Below, piece after piece: positions 33,029-42,516 of a DNA stretch of 64,000 nucleotides. Positions within the stretch are counted from its first letter, which is position 1. Every line of letters begins with the position of its first letter. Under the pieces are notes generated by a model. The model saw nothing but the letters and a program-made list of their open reading frames with translations. It was not told the origin of the DNA and searched no databases. Both the position numbers and the translations under genes were made by a program. Source of the DNA: Bacteroidota bacterium (GTDB lineage: Bacteria > Bacteroidota > Bacteroidia > Bacteroidales > Prolixibacteraceae); assembly GCA_030698405.1 (NCBI GenBank), contig JAUYMU010000068.1, positions 1-64,000 on the forward strand, read 5' to 3'.

Positions 33029-34246
33029 TTATATATTGTCTGTTTGCAAAAGAGTCTTCATAAACTGATCGCCTTTTAATATTCCGTAGGAACCTTTGGC
33101 AACCTCAAATTCGTCGTAAAACTGGGCATTATCCGGTGTTTCTCCCGGCCGGTAAATAATAAAAGGAACCGCATCGCGTGTGTGAATTTTTGTTGCGCAG
33201 GGCGTCGGATGATCTGGTAATACTGCAATGGTTACCGGCTCGTCCATCTTTTCAGTTTCTTCCACCAAAAACTTTACAATACGCGAATCAAGATAACTGA
33301 TGGTTTTGGTTTTCAGTTCCACATCGCCTTCATGACCGGCTTCGTCGCTCGCTTCCACATGCAGATAAACCAGATCGTGGTCTTTCAGCGCATCAATAGT
33401 CGCTTGTGCCTTTCCTTCGTAGTTGGTATCGTATAGTCCGGTTGCGCCTTCCACTTTAATAACATCCATTCCGGCATAAACGCCAATACCCTGAATCAAA
33501 TCAACTGCCGAAATTACCGCCGATTTTTCAATGCCAAACAACTCTTTCAAAGTTGGCATTTGGGGTTTATATCCCGGCGACCATGGCCAAATACTGTTGG
33601 CAACTTCTTTTCCTGCCTCTTTACGTTTCTGGTTAACCGAATGGTCGGCCAGCAAAGCCTGAGAACGCAAAATCAAATAATTCAGCAATTTGGCGGTTGC
33701 CGCAGCTTCTTCATTTTCAGGACTTATCATACAAGGGCGAAAAGGTTTTCCGGGAACATCATGAGGTGGAGTGCATTCTATTTGCTTTTTGCCTCTTTTA
33801 ATTACCAGCAAATGCCGGTACGAAACGCCCGGATAAAAGCGGATCATTTCATTTCCAAGTTTTTTATCCAGAAATTCAATCAGCTCGTAAGCTTCAGTAT
33901 TTGAAATATGTCCGGCGGAGTGATTTTTAATATTTTCATCTTCGATGGTTAGCAGGTTACAACGAAGCGCCATGTCACCTTCTTCGAGTTTTACACCAAT
34001 ACTGGCAGCTTCCAGCACTCCCCTTCCCTCGAATACCTTGTGCACATCGTAACCTAAAACCGACATATTGGCGATTTCGCTTCCGGGGTGCATATCTTCA
34101 GGAACCGTTATTAACCGGCCAGTCCGGCCTTTTTTGGCCAGACTGTCGATGAAAGGTTTTTCGGCCATCTGAAGCGGTGTTTTTCCGCCGCAATCAACCA
34201 ATGGCTCGTCGGCCATTCCATCTCCCAACACTATAATGTACTTCAT
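33029..34246 (-). CDS. ApgM-like phosphoglycerate mutase family protein, probable homoserine kinase, 405 aa
   Basis: Alkaline-phosphatase-superfamily enzyme of the archaeal-type cofactor-independent phosphoglycerate mutase family. MKYIIVLGDGMADEPL has the first metal site and catalytic segment; HVEASDEAGHEGDVELK and IAVLPDHPTPC near the end carry the other metal ligands. In Bacteroidota this protein sits between thrA and thrC and no classical GHMP-type ThrB is seen here. Proteins of this kind have been reported to phosphorylate homoserine. The operon position (4 bp from thrA, 1 bp from thrC) supports that job over glycolysis. Confidence 0.88.
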   Translation of the reverse strand: MKYIIVLGDGMADEPLVDCGGKTPLQMAEKPFIDSLAKKGRTGRLITVPEDMHPGSEIANMSVLGYDVHKVFEGRGVLEAASIGVKLEEGDMALRCNLLTIEDENIKNHSAGHISNTEAYELIEFLDKKLGNEMIRFYPGVSYRHLLVIKRGKKQIECTPPHDVPGKPFRPCMISPENEEAAATAKLLNYLILRSQALLADHSVNQKRKEAGKEVANSIWPWSPGYKPQMPTLKELFGIEKSAVISAVDLIQGIGVYAGMDVIKVEGATGLYDTNYEGKAQATIDALKDHDLVYLHVEASDEAGHEGDVELKTKTISYLDSRIVKFLVEETEKMDEPVTIAVLPDHPTPCATKIHTRDAVPFIIYRPGETPDNAQFYDEFEVAKGSYGILKGDQFMKTLLQTDNI

Positions 34247-34250
34247 ATTT

Positions 34251-36680
34251 TTAAATATTCGAAACTCTTATGATATCGGCAAATACTCCTGCGGCGGTTA
34301 CAGCGGCACCTGCTCCGTAACCCTTTATAATCATCGGAAATTCCTGGTATCTTTCGGTGGTAAACATCACCAGATTGTTCGATCCCTGAAGATCGGCAAA
34401 CGGATGCCCTGCCGAAATCTCCTGAAGTCCGCATTCTGCTTTGCCATTTTCAAATTTGGCCACAAACCGCCAGAAACGTCCTTCAGCAGCCAGCTTTTTC
34501 CTGTTGGCTTCGAATTCAGCATCAATTTCAGAAATATTTTTCCAAAAATCATCCACACTTCCTTCGAAATATTTCGCCGGAACAAATGTGTTGATTTTAA
34601 TGTCTTTCATGTCGAACTGATAACCTGATTCGCGAACCAGGATCAGTAATTTTCGCGCCACATCCACCCCGCTGAGGTCGATACGCGGATCAGGTTCAGC
34701 ATATCCCTGGTCTTTGGCCATACGAATCGTCTGGCTAAGCGAAACCTTCTCGCTAATAGTATTGAAAATAAAGTTGAGTGTTCCGGATAGAACCGCTTCG
34801 ATTTTCATAATGGTATCGCCCGAATTTACCAGATCGTTTAAGGTGGTAATAATCGGCAACCCTGCACCAACATTGGTTTCGAACAAAAATTTAACACCTT
34901 TGCGTTTGGCTGTTTTCTTCAGGAGCGAATAGTTTTCGTAGGATGAAGAGGCGGCAACTTTATTGGCTGTCACAATCGAAACGTTGGCATTGAGCAATTC
35001 TGCATACAATCCGGCAGCCTGATCGCTGGCAGTACAATCCACAAAAATAGAATTGTACATGTTCAGCGAAATTATTTCATTTTTAAACTGTTCCAGACTC
35101 GATTCATGTCCTTCAGTCAACAATTTTTCGCGGAAAGTGGTGATGTCCATTCCTTCACGGTCGAACAACATTTTTTTTGAATTCGCGACTCCGGCCAGTT
35201 TTATCTTGAGATGTTTCTCTTTCAACAATTTGGGCTGCTGTTGTTTTATTTGATTGAGCAAATTTCCACCCACCAAACCAATGCCTAAAAGGAAAACATT
35301 TAATTCAACATTTTCAGAAAGGAAAAACGATTCGTGCACCACGTTCAGTGTCTTGCGCAAATCAGACACTTTTACAACCCACGAAATATTTAATTCGGAA
35401 GCGCCCTGGGCAATGGCAATAATGTTGATCCCGTTTTTGCCGATGGTATTGAACAGCTTTCCGGCCACACCGGTAGCATGTTTCATATTCTCACCCACAA
35501 TTGCCACAATCGCCAGATTTTCCTCGATGGTTATTTTATTGATCTGATCGAGCTGTATTTCGCGTTCAAACTCCAGCCTGATAGCTGATTCTGCTTTAAC
35601 TGAACTGGCAGAGTCGATGGCAAAGCTGATTGAGTTTTCAGACGAAGCCTGAGAAATAAGGATAACATTGATATTCTGACGTGCCAATGCTCCGAAAAGC
35701 CGGGCAGAAATACCTGTAACACCAACCATTCCCAAACCCTGAATAGTGATGAGCGTAATATTTGATATAGACGAAATACCTTTGATAGGCAAATCTTTTC
35801 CGTTGAGTTTACTTTTTGTAATCAATGTTCCTTCGGCTTGCGGATCCATCGTATTTTTAATCCGTACCGGAATACCTTTCTGATAAACTGGCAAAATGGT
35901 AGGCGGATAAATTACTTTTGCACCAAAATGCGAAAGCTCCATCGCTTCAGAATAACTAAGCGTTTTTATCGTGTATGCCTTGCTGATTACACGCGGATCA
36001 GCGGTCATGAAACCATTTACATCGGTCCATATTTCGAGCGAAGAAACATCCATAGCCGCAGCCAGAATGGCTCCGGTATAATCGGAACCACCGCGCCCAA
36101 GTGTGGTATATTCGCCTGCTTCGTTACTGGCAATAAAACCGGGAACAATGGCAATACCAGAGAATGAACTGAAAGCTGTTTGAATCAATTGATTGGTCAC
36201 TGCAAAATTGACAATGGCTTTCCCAAAATCGCTGTTTGTCTGTATTAACTTGCAGGCATCGAACCAAGTAGCTGTAGGAATGTATTCCGAGATAATGAGC
36301 GAAGACAAACGTTCGCCAAAACCGCCAATTTTATCGAGTGTTTTGGGTGTAAGTTCGCCGATAAGCGAAACGCCCTGAACAATGCGTCCAAATTCATCGA
36401 GTAAAACCTGAACTTTTTCCTTTACTTCAGTTCGTTTTTCGCCATCAAAAAGCTTATCAATGGTGTCGAAGTGGCGCGTGTTGATTTCCGTTAATTCGGC
36501 CTGAAAGTAGCCGGTTCCAATCGCAGCCATTTTTGCTGCACTCAAAATCTTGTCGGTAATTCCACCCAATGCCGAGACTACAACGATCACATCATCGTCC
36601 TGACCCAACAGGATATCCTTCACCATTTGAATATTTTCAGCGCTTCCGACAGAAGTACCTCCAAATTTTAAAACCTTCAT
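34251..36680 (-). CDS. thrA: Bifunctional aspartate kinase / homoserine dehydrogenase ThrA, 809 aa
   Basis: The N-terminal kinase domain begins MKVLKFGGTSVGSAENI and keeps TLGRGGSDYTGAI and WTDVNGFMTADPR (about residues 195-240). Two ACT domains follow (about 310-460; GLGMVGVTGISARLF). The dehydrogenase starts near 465 with VFLLGIGLVGGNLLNQI and contains FVDCTASDQAAGLYAELL, TANKVAAS and GLPIITTLNDLVNSGDTI. Length and domain order equal the enterobacterial ThrA. It catalyses the first and third steps from aspartate to threonine and leads the three-gene operon. Confidence 0.95.
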   Translation of the reverse strand: MKVLKFGGTSVGSAENIQMVKDILLGQDDDVIVVVSALGGITDKILSAAKMAAIGTGYFQAELTEINTRHFDTIDKLFDGEKRTEVKEKVQVLLDEFGRIVQGVSLIGELTPKTLDKIGGFGERLSSLIISEYIPTATWFDACKLIQTNSDFGKAIVNFAVTNQLIQTAFSSFSGIAIVPGFIASNEAGEYTTLGRGGSDYTGAILAAAMDVSSLEIWTDVNGFMTADPRVISKAYTIKTLSYSEAMELSHFGAKVIYPPTILPVYQKGIPVRIKNTMDPQAEGTLITKSKLNGKDLPIKGISSISNITLITIQGLGMVGVTGISARLFGALARQNINVILISQASSENSISFAIDSASSVKAESAIRLEFEREIQLDQINKITIEENLAIVAIVGENMKHATGVAGKLFNTIGKNGINIIAIAQGASELNISWVVKVSDLRKTLNVVHESFFLSENVELNVFLLGIGLVGGNLLNQIKQQQPKLLKEKHLKIKLAGVANSKKMLFDREGMDITTFREKLLTEGHESSLEQFKNEIISLNMYNSIFVDCTASDQAAGLYAELLNANVSIVTANKVAASSSYENYSLLKKTAKRKGVKFLFETNVGAGLPIITTLNDLVNSGDTIMKIEAVLSGTLNFIFNTISEKVSLSQTIRMAKDQGYAEPDPRIDLSGVDVARKLLILVRESGYQFDMKDIKINTFVPAKYFEGSVDDFWKNISEIDAEFEANRKKLAAEGRFWRFVAKFENGKAECGLQEISAGHPFADLQGSNNLVMFTTERYQEFPMIIKGYGAGAAVTAAGVFADIIRVSNI

Positions 36681-36803
36681 AACCTAATTTATTAACGGAA
36701 ACCTTATAATTTACAAGCGAACAAGACTCCCCAATTGTGAATCATTACAAATAAACCACGAATTTCGACAATATGCCAGAATTCGGGGCAAAAGATAACA
36801 CAT

Positions 36804-36842
36804 AAAAAAAGCCGGATGAAACAGCACAGCTATCACATCCGG
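36804..36842 (-). terminator. recA terminator
   Basis: On the minus strand CCGGATG and CATCCGG pair around a loop of 17 bases and are followed by CTTTTTTTA. It lies 26 bp after the recA stop, before the thrA leader. Confidence 0.85.
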
Positions 36843-36867
36843 ACATTACTGTATTTTTAATCTTTAT

Positions 36868-37893
36868 TTAATTTACCGTTGATGCTGTGGTAATGGTCTC
36901 CAATATTTTTGCTTCCAACTCCTGAGCCAATTCAGGATTGTCGCGAAGTATATTTTTGACCCCTTCGCGTCCCTGTCCAAGTTTTGTTTCGCCGTAACTG
37001 AACCATGATCCAGCCTTTTTAATGATATTTAGTTCAACTCCCAAATCAACGATTTCACCGGTTTTTGAAATTCCTTCGCCATACATAATGTCGAATTCGG
37101 CTTTTTTAAACGGTGGAGCAACTTTATTTTTCACCACTTTAACACGTGTATGGTTTCCCTGTGCATCTTCACCATCTTTTATCTGACCAATTCGCCGGAT
37201 GTCCAAACGTACAGAAGCATAAAATTTTAGTGCATTTCCACCGGTTGTAGTTTCAGGATTACCGAACATTACGCCGATTTTTTCGCGTAGCTGGTTGATG
37301 AAAATGACACATGTTTTGGTTTTACTGATATTTCCGGTGAGTTTGCGCAACGCCTGCGACATCAAACGTGCATGAAGACCCATTTTCGAGTCGCCCATTT
37401 CGCCTTCAATTTCGGCTTTTGGGGTCAATGCTGCAACAGAGTCGATTACAATGATATCGACCGCACCCGAACGAATCAGGTTGTCAGCAATTTCGAGGGC
37501 CTGTTCACCATTATCCGGTTGAGAAATCAACAATTCGTTGATATTGACACCCAGTTTTGTGGCGTAGCCCGGATCGAAAGCATGTTCAGCATCAATAACG
37601 GCTGCAATTCCACCGGCTTTCTGAGCTTCGGCAATTGCATGTATTGCAAGCGTGGTTTTACCCGATGATTCAGGTCCGTAGATTTCGATTATCCTGCCTT
37701 TCGGATAACCACCAACACCCATTGCGATGTCCAAACCAATTGATCCTGATGAAATTGACGGAACATCTTCGACCGCACGGTCACCTAATTTCATAATCGA
37801 GCCTTTGCCATAGCTTTTCTCGATTTTATCCATCGTCAGTTGCAGTGCCTTGAGCTTTTCCTTATTCTGATTGCTTTTTTCTTCGTTTGCCAT
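36868..37893 (-). CDS. recA: Recombinase RecA, 341 aa
   Basis: ATP-dependent strand-exchange protein for recombination and repair. The Walker A loop [13 protein letters not shown] is near residue 74, the catalytic-side EHAFDPGYA near 105, Walker [13 protein letters not shown] near 150, loop L1 region [19 protein letters not shown] and L2 [21 protein letters not shown]. Length is normal and the acidic C-tail is short. It lies 1 bp after bcp on the same strand, an uncommon but simple two-gene arrangement. Confidence 0.98.
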   Translation of the reverse strand: MANEEKSNQNKEKLKALQLTMDKIEKSYGKGSIMKLGDRAVEDVPSISSGSIGLDIAMGVGGYPKGRIIEIYGPESSGKTTLAIHAIAEAQKAGGIAAVIDAEHAFDPGYATKLGVNINELLISQPDNGEQALEIADNLIRSGAVDIIVIDSVAALTPKAEIEGEMGDSKMGLHARLMSQALRKLTGNISKTKTCVIFINQLREKIGVMFGNPETTTGGNALKFYASVRLDIRRIGQIKDGEDAQGNHTRVKVVKNKVAPPFKKAEFDIMYGEGISKTGEIVDLGVELNIIKKAGSWFSYGETKLGQGREGVKNILRDNPELAQELEAKILETITTASTVN

Positions 37894-37894
37894 T

Positions 37895-38362
37895 TTATTT
37901 TATATCTAATACTTTGGTTAATTGATCGGTATGATTTTTTGTATCTACTTTGTCGAATATTTCTTCAATAATTCCGTCTTCGCTGATCACAAAAGTGGTG
38001 CGCACAACTCCCATGTATTTCTTTCCGTACATGCTTTTTTCAGCCCAAACTCCGTATGCCTGCAAAATTTCCTTTTCCGTATCAGCAATTAAATTAAACC
38101 CGAATTGAAATTTATCGGCAAACTTTTTATGCGATGCAACACTATCGGGACTAACTCCTATTACTTCGTAACCCTTTGAAAGCCACATCCGGTAATTATC
38201 ATTCAGGTTGCATGATTCGGCGGTACAACCCGGAGTGTTGTCTTTTGGATAAAAATAAAGAATTACTTTTTTTCCCCTGAATGCATCCAAAGAAATCAGC
38301 TCGCCTGATTGGTTCAGTCCTGCAAATTCAGGAGCTTTCGCACCCTTGGTTAAAGTTGTCAT
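37895..38362 (-). CDS. bcp: Thiol peroxidase Bcp (peroxiredoxin Q type), 155 aa
   Basis: Reduces hydroperoxides using thioredoxin. It shows the peroxidatic Cys in [17 protein letters not shown] (about residues 33-50), with the second Cys five residues later as in BCP-type enzymes that form an intramolecular disulfide. The C-terminal part has [19 protein letters not shown]. Cytoplasmic and single-domain. It lies directly upstream of recA, so both may share a transcript. Confidence 0.95.
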   Translation of the reverse strand: MTTLTKGAKAPEFAGLNQSGELISLDAFRGKKVILYFYPKDNTPGCTAESCNLNDNYRMWLSKGYEVIGVSPDSVASHKKFADKFQFGFNLIADTEKEILQAYGVWAEKSMYGKKYMGVVRTTFVISEDGIIEEIFDKVDTKNHTDQLTKVLDIK

Positions 38363-38514
38363 TTTTGAATGTTTTTAAGATAGGCAAATATACTTGAAAA
38401 ATTGATATTAAGCAGCCACGTTAATCCTTTGTTCATAAAATAAACTATCAGTTTTATGCATCGCTCATGGTACATTTTTTGTAATTTTAGACCCGAATCA
38501 ATCAGGACTTGAAT

Positions 38515-39408
38515 ATGTTAATCTTATTAAAACAAAGTATAAAAACAATCTGTATTCTACTAACGCTTATGGCTGGCGGCACATTGCTGCAAGCTGAAAA
38601 TACACTTTCACCTGACAGTACCTTACAGAAAGAGAAATTCAAAATTCCAGATCGGCTGGCAAAAACACAAATCAATTTCCGGATCAATTCATCGGTCAGC
38701 TATCTGAACTTTGATCATTTCAGGAAAAATGAAGCCAAAAAATTGTTTTATCAGGCCTGGATAAAGGAAAATGAACTCCGCAGACTTTCGATTGAAACCG
38801 ATAGTTTACGAAAAGCTTATTCGGATGCAGCTTCATGGCAAAGGGAAGAAATTGCAAAACTGATTTTAAGCGCTGAAGAAAAATCGACCAACTTAAGTCA
38901 GGATATTCCGGCACTGTATGAAAAAGCAAGAGAAACAGAAGACCAATACTGGCAATCGGCAACTGCTGTTGAAATGGATGCTTTTCAGGAAAAAATACAG
39001 CTATATAAAGATAGTATCCTTCAAATTTCAGAAATAAAAAAAGCACAGAGAGCAACAATTTCTGATACCATTGTTTTCTACCAAACAGCTCCGCAAAAAA
39101 TTGAAAATAAAACTGTAGCAACAGGAGGGGTCTTCTATAAAATCCAGATTGGAGCTTACAAAGGGAAAATACCAGATCCTGCAAATAAGCTGATCAAAAA
39201 ACTATCACTAATCAGGAATGTTGAAAACTATGTTGATGATAATGGTGTTAAAATATTCACCACCGGCAACCTGAGAATTTACAACGAGGCTGTAACGATG
39301 CAAAATCAGGTGAAGCAGGAAGGAATTAAGAATGCAATCATTGCCGCTTACCACAATGGGAAAAGAATTACAGTGAATGAAGCCAGAAAATTAAACAATG
39401 AATTATGA
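38515..39408 (+). CDS. Exported SPOR-like domain protein, 297 aa
   Basis: Signal peptide near the start (ICILLTLMAGGTLLQA). Residues about 60-190 are mainly helical with charged coiled-coil character (RKNEAKKLFYQAWIKENEL). The last 80 residues (FYKIQIGAYKGKIPDPANKL ... GVKIFTTGNLRIYNEAVTMQ) have the SPOR-domain pattern that binds denuded peptidoglycan glycan. ATG at 38515 is chosen over TTG at 38509. Its stop overlaps the clpS start by 4 bp (ATGA), so the two are translationally coupled. Full family not identified. Confidence 0.75.
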   Translation: MLILLKQSIKTICILLTLMAGGTLLQAENTLSPDSTLQKEKFKIPDRLAKTQINFRINSSVSYLNFDHFRKNEAKKLFYQAWIKENELRRLSIETDSLRKAYSDAASWQREEIAKLILSAEEKSTNLSQDIPALYEKARETEDQYWQSATAVEMDAFQEKIQLYKDSILQISEIKKAQRATISDTIVFYQTAPQKIENKTVATGGVFYKIQIGAYKGKIPDPANKLIKKLSLIRNVENYVDDNGVKIFTTGNLRIYNEAVTMQNQVKQEGIKNAIIAAYHNGKRITVNEARKLNNEL

Positions 39409-39686
39409 CCGCAAAAGAACATCCACAGAAGGAAGTTGGCGAAGAAAACAGCCGGCAAAACAGAAAAGACAGGTTCCTTATTTTGCACAACGACGACTAT
39501 CATACATTCGATTATGTGATTGATGCATTGGTCAAAATTTGCGAACACGACGAGCAGCAAGCCGAACAATGTACATTACTGATACATTATAAAGGAAAAT
39601 GCGATGTTAAAAAAGGAAGTTTTTCTTATCTTAGACCGTTGAAAAAAGCATTGATTCAAAAAGAGTTAAAAGCAACCATTGATTAA
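39405..39686 (+). CDS. clpS: Clp protease adaptor ClpS, 93 aa
   Basis: Small adaptor that gives N-end-rule substrates to ClpAP-type proteases. The core LILHNDDYHTFDYVIDALVKI (positions about 25-45) carries the conserved N-D-D pair that binds the substrate N-terminal amine, and the C-terminal half has CTLLIHYKGKCDVKKG. Length is normal. It begins inside the stop of the SPOR-like gene and is followed 9 bp later by the nfeD-like gene. Confidence 0.9.
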   Translation: MTAKEHPQKEVGEENSRQNRKDRFLILHNDDYHTFDYVIDALVKICEHDEQQAEQCTLLIHYKGKCDVKKGSFSYLRPLKKALIQKELKATID

Positions 39687-39695
39687 CCAAAATCT

Positions 39696-40163
39696 ATGAA
39701 CATCCTGATCATTATCTTCTTAATATTTCTGGGCATCGTGTTGTTACTGATTGAGTTCACTATACTTCCGGGAATTACAATTGCCGGCGTTGGCGGTTTT
39801 TTATTATTCGCATACAGCATTTATCTGGCCTTTACCAGCTACGGCACACTTGCAGGATTTTTAACCCTCGGGTTTGTAATGATCGCCGCACCAACGATTG
39901 TAGTGTTTTTTTTCAAAGGAAAAACCGGTAAAAAGCTGGTTTTGGATGCCATTATCACCGGAGTTGCCAATCAGATTGACGATAAAATTAAAGTCGGGGA
40001 CATTGGTATAACCATTGGCCGGCTGGCCCCCATGGGCAAAATAAAAGTAAACAACGAAGTTGTTGAAGTAAAATCGACCGGAAGTTTTGTTGATCCGGGA
40101 GAAAAAGTAAGAATTATTGAAATTGAAAAATCACTTATCACAGTTGAACCTTTAAATTTATAA
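39696..40163 (+). CDS. NfeD-like membrane protein, 155 aa
   Basis: Two to three TM helices at the N-terminus ([40 protein letters not shown]) followed by a soluble OB-fold domain ([40 protein letters not shown]). This is the NfeD layout that accompanies flotillin-like proteins in membrane microdomains. Its stop overlaps the next gene start (TAATG), and that gene is a flotillin-like FloA, so the pair is translationally linked. Confidence 0.9.
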   Translation: MNILIIIFLIFLGIVLLLIEFTILPGITIAGVGGFLLFAYSIYLAFTSYGTLAGFLTLGFVMIAAPTIVVFFFKGKTGKKLVLDAIITGVANQIDDKIKVGDIGITIGRLAPMGKIKVNNEVVEVKSTGSFVDPGEKVRIIEIEKSLITVEPLNL

Positions 40164-41152
40164 TGATGGAACAAATTCAAGGCCTTGGAGTTTTTGGTAT
40201 GATCGCGGGAATATTCGTTCTCCTGATTATTATTTTGTATTACATTCCGGTTGGACTTTGGTTTTCAGCCCTTGTTTCCGATGTGCGTATATCGCTTCTA
40301 CAGTTATTTCTGATGCGTTTCCGGAAAGTACCGCCTTCGGTAATCGTTCGTGCTTTGATCGAAGGAACCAAAGCAGGTTTGATACTCAACCGTAATGATC
40401 TTGAAGCCCATTACCTGGCTGGTGGTCATGTTGAGAAAGTAGTTCATGCTTTGGTATCGGCTCAAAAAGCCAATATTGAACTTTCGTTTAAAATGGCTAC
40501 TGCCATCGACCTTGCCGGACGTGATGTATTTCAGGCAGTGCAGATGTCGGTAAACCCAAAAGTAATTGATACACCACCGGTTGCTGCCGTTGCAAAAGAT
40601 GGTATTCAGCTGATTTGTAAAGCCAGGGTTACAGTTCGTGCCAACATCAAACAATTGGTTGGGGGAGCTGGCGAAGAAACAGTTCTTGCCCGTGTAGGCG
40701 AAGGTATTGTATCATCCATCGGATCGTCTCACACCCACAAAGCAGTGCTCGAAAATCCGGATTCTATCTCGAAAGTAGTACTTGGGAAAGGCCTTGATGC
40801 AGGTACTGCCTTTGAAATCCTCTCGATCGACATCGCTGACATTGATATCGGCAAAAATATTGGCGCCGGATTACAAATGGATCAGGCAGAGGCTGACAAA
40901 AACATCGCACAGGCAAAAGCTGAGGAACGCCGTGCAATGGCTGTTGCCCTCGAACAGGAAATGAAAGCAAAAGCGCAGGAAGCCCGTGCAAAGGTTATTG
41001 ATGCCGAAGCTCAAATTCCGATGGCAATTGCTGAAGCGTTCAGGAATGGCAACCTTGGAATCATGGATTACATGAAATACAAGAACATCATGGCCGACAC
41101 ATCCATGCGCGAATCTATTTCAGCAGAAGAACAGAACAAAAAGAAGAAATAG
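40163..41152 (+). CDS. floA: Flotillin-like protein FloA, 329 aa
   Basis: Membrane-associated scaffold of the UPF0365/FloA family. It has an N-terminal membrane hairpin ([21 protein letters not shown]), a SPFH-like central part ([25 protein letters not shown]) and a helical C-terminal part rich in Ala/Glu ([19 protein letters not shown]). The first ATG overlaps the nfeD stop; ATG 40166 is an alternative. A terminator follows at 41213-41249. A short diverged copy of codons 285-300 lies downstream at 41427-41474. Confidence 0.93.
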   Translation: MMEQIQGLGVFGMIAGIFVLLIIILYYIPVGLWFSALVSDVRISLLQLFLMRFRKVPPSVIVRALIEGTKAGLILNRNDLEAHYLAGGHVEKVVHALVSAQKANIELSFKMATAIDLAGRDVFQAVQMSVNPKVIDTPPVAAVAKDGIQLICKARVTVRANIKQLVGGAGEETVLARVGEGIVSSIGSSHTHKAVLENPDSISKVVLGKGLDAGTAFEILSIDIADIDIGKNIGAGLQMDQAEADKNIAQAKAEERRAMAVALEQEMKAKAQEARAKVIDAEAQIPMAIAEAFRNGNLGIMDYMKYKNIMADTSMRESISAEEQNKKKK

Positions 41153-41177
41153 AAACGCCTGTAAAAAACGTTCATTT

Positions 41178-41206
41178 GTAGAGACAGGGCAATAGCCTGT
41201 CTCTAC
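41178..41206. repeat. Hairpin GTAGAGACAGG / CCTGTCTCTAC
   Basis: About 11-bp arms with a short loop, 26 bp after the floA stop. The same kind of GTAGAGAC...GTCTCTAC sequence occurs in the RAYT gene (around 25566-25590), so it may be part of a dispersed repeat. Confidence 0.6.
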
Positions 41207-41212
41207 CCATAA

Positions 41213-41249
41213 AAAAAAACCTTGTCGTGCGAAACGGCAAGGTTTTTTT
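41213..41249 (+). terminator. floA operon terminator
   Basis: Arms AAAAAAACCTTG and CAAGGTTTTTTT extended by three inner pairs, loop TGCGAAA. T-runs are on both strands, so it works in both directions. Confidence 0.9.
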
Positions 41250-41426
41250 ATGCATACAATTCAAGGGAACATGTCATCAAGTTATCTGAATTCCATATTT
41301 CTGGATCTCACTCAAAAAGCCCCCGTTATCATTATCTCTTTCAATTAAAACAGGTTCTATCCTGTCATCAATTTGCCTGCGTAACTTCCATAACAATGGA
41401 TGAATTGAAAAGTAATTATTTTCAAC

Positions 41427-41474
41427 ATTCCGATGGCAATTGCAGAAGCTTTCAGAAACGGCAACCTTGGAATC
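41427..41474 (+). pseudogene. Relic fragment of a second floA-like gene
   Basis: 48 bases match floA 41015-41062 with four differences. All four fall in third codon positions and leave the amino acids unchanged (Ala, Ala, Arg, Asn). Flanks show no clear match. This pattern is expected from a paralog that was under selection before it was lost, or from a fragment arriving from a related strain, rather than from a fresh duplication that decayed. Confidence 0.6.
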
Positions 41475-41608
41475 TTTGTTTGAATGTCATAAATATTACA
41501 CGTTTAGAACGATTTGTAATTGTAACTTCTTCAGTGGATAAGAGAACAATGATTATATTTACAGGTTTAGGAGATCAACCAGTCTAAACACAAACAAAAA
41601 AAGCCAGG

Positions 41609-42508
41609 ATGATAAAATATCTATTTTCAGCAATAACTACTCTGATTTTGAGCTTCTTTTTTATTGCCTTCTCTGCTTTTGCGCAGAAAGAATCGGTTGT
41701 TTATATTGGTACAAACGGAAAGCTGACCACCCTTGATCAGGCGATCTTCATGCAGAAAACACTCAAAAAATCATCCAAAGTCACTACTGTCCTAACCTAT
41801 CAGTTAACTGATGCAAAATGGGCGAAGCTCTATACCGAAAAATATAAAACACTGAATGATTCGACCTTCCAGATCAACGGAAACCGCGAAAACTATAAAG
41901 GAACTACTTTCCGCACATTCACAAAGCAAGCGGATGGATCATTCAAATTCAGGGATGTGGCAAAAGACCAGCTTTTGAGATCAGGATCTGCAAAATCGGT
42001 TGTTCCATTGCTGGTGCATGGTCAGGTAACCGAATACTATCCGGGAGGAAATAAAAAGTCGGTTTCAGAATACAATGAAAATGAGCTGGTATCGAACGAA
42101 AACTGGAGAGAAAATGGAGATAAATACATCGATACTATTTTTTATTCCGTCGATTCAGATCCTACATTCAATCCGGGAATAAAAGTGATGCATCAGCATA
42201 TCCTGAAAGGGTTCAAAGAGGCAGGCATTGATATTTCTTCCATCTCAGGTTCGCTCATCCTTGGTTTTGTGGTGATGGAAAACGGCGCCATCGACGGCAT
42301 AAAAATCATCAAAGGTTTGGCATCAAATATCAACAGTATTGCGTTCGAATCTTTTACCACCCTCCAGGGAAGCTGGACACCTGCAAAACTCAACGGCAAA
42401 ACAGTTCGCTACTTTCAGATCTTCCCGATCAACTTTATTTACAAGCAACAATCATTTGAGTTTGCTGAACTTGGCAAGGGCGGTATCCTGCACTGGGGAG
42501 CTTATTAG
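41609..42508 (+). CDS. Exported protein with TonB C-terminal-like domain, 299 aa
   Basis: Signal peptide ending FIAFSAFAQ, then a long region with MORN-like antitoxin-type strands around VHGQVTEYYPGGNKKSVSEYN. The C-terminal 85 residues (ISSISGSLILGFVVMENGAID ... IAFESFTTLQGSWTPAKLNGK) have the TonB-C pattern (G-x-V-x-V-x-F-x-V followed by W-x-P-A). Such proteins are frequent in Bacteroidota and mostly uncharacterised. Convergent with rhaB, stops only 8 bp apart. Confidence 0.78.
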   Translation: MIKYLFSAITTLILSFFFIAFSAFAQKESVVYIGTNGKLTTLDQAIFMQKTLKKSSKVTTVLTYQLTDAKWAKLYTEKYKTLNDSTFQINGNRENYKGTTFRTFTKQADGSFKFRDVAKDQLLRSGSAKSVVPLLVHGQVTEYYPGGNKKSVSEYNENELVSNENWRENGDKYIDTIFYSVDSDPTFNPGIKVMHQHILKGFKEAGIDISSISGSLILGFVVMENGAIDGIKIIKGLASNINSIAFESFTTLQGSWTPAKLNGKTVRYFQIFPINFIYKQQSFEFAELGKGGILHWGAY

Positions 42509-42516
42509 TTTCTTGT

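Larger units (their letters stand above)
41153..41608. other. Intergenic region after floA
   Basis: 456 bp with a hairpin (41178-41206), a terminator (41213-41249) and a floA-like fragment (41427-41474). A 121-codon frame at 41222-41587 begins in the terminator and runs through the fragment out of phase, so I do not call it. Confidence 0.65.

Noticed and set aside
33029-34246. Glycolytic phosphoglycerate mutase
   Set aside because: The gene lies between thrA and thrC with gaps of 4 and 1 bp, so a homoserine kinase role is more likely.
41222-41587. 121-codon frame after floA
   Set aside because: It starts inside the terminator and crosses the floA-like fragment in a different phase, so it cannot be a coding remnant of floA and has no other support.
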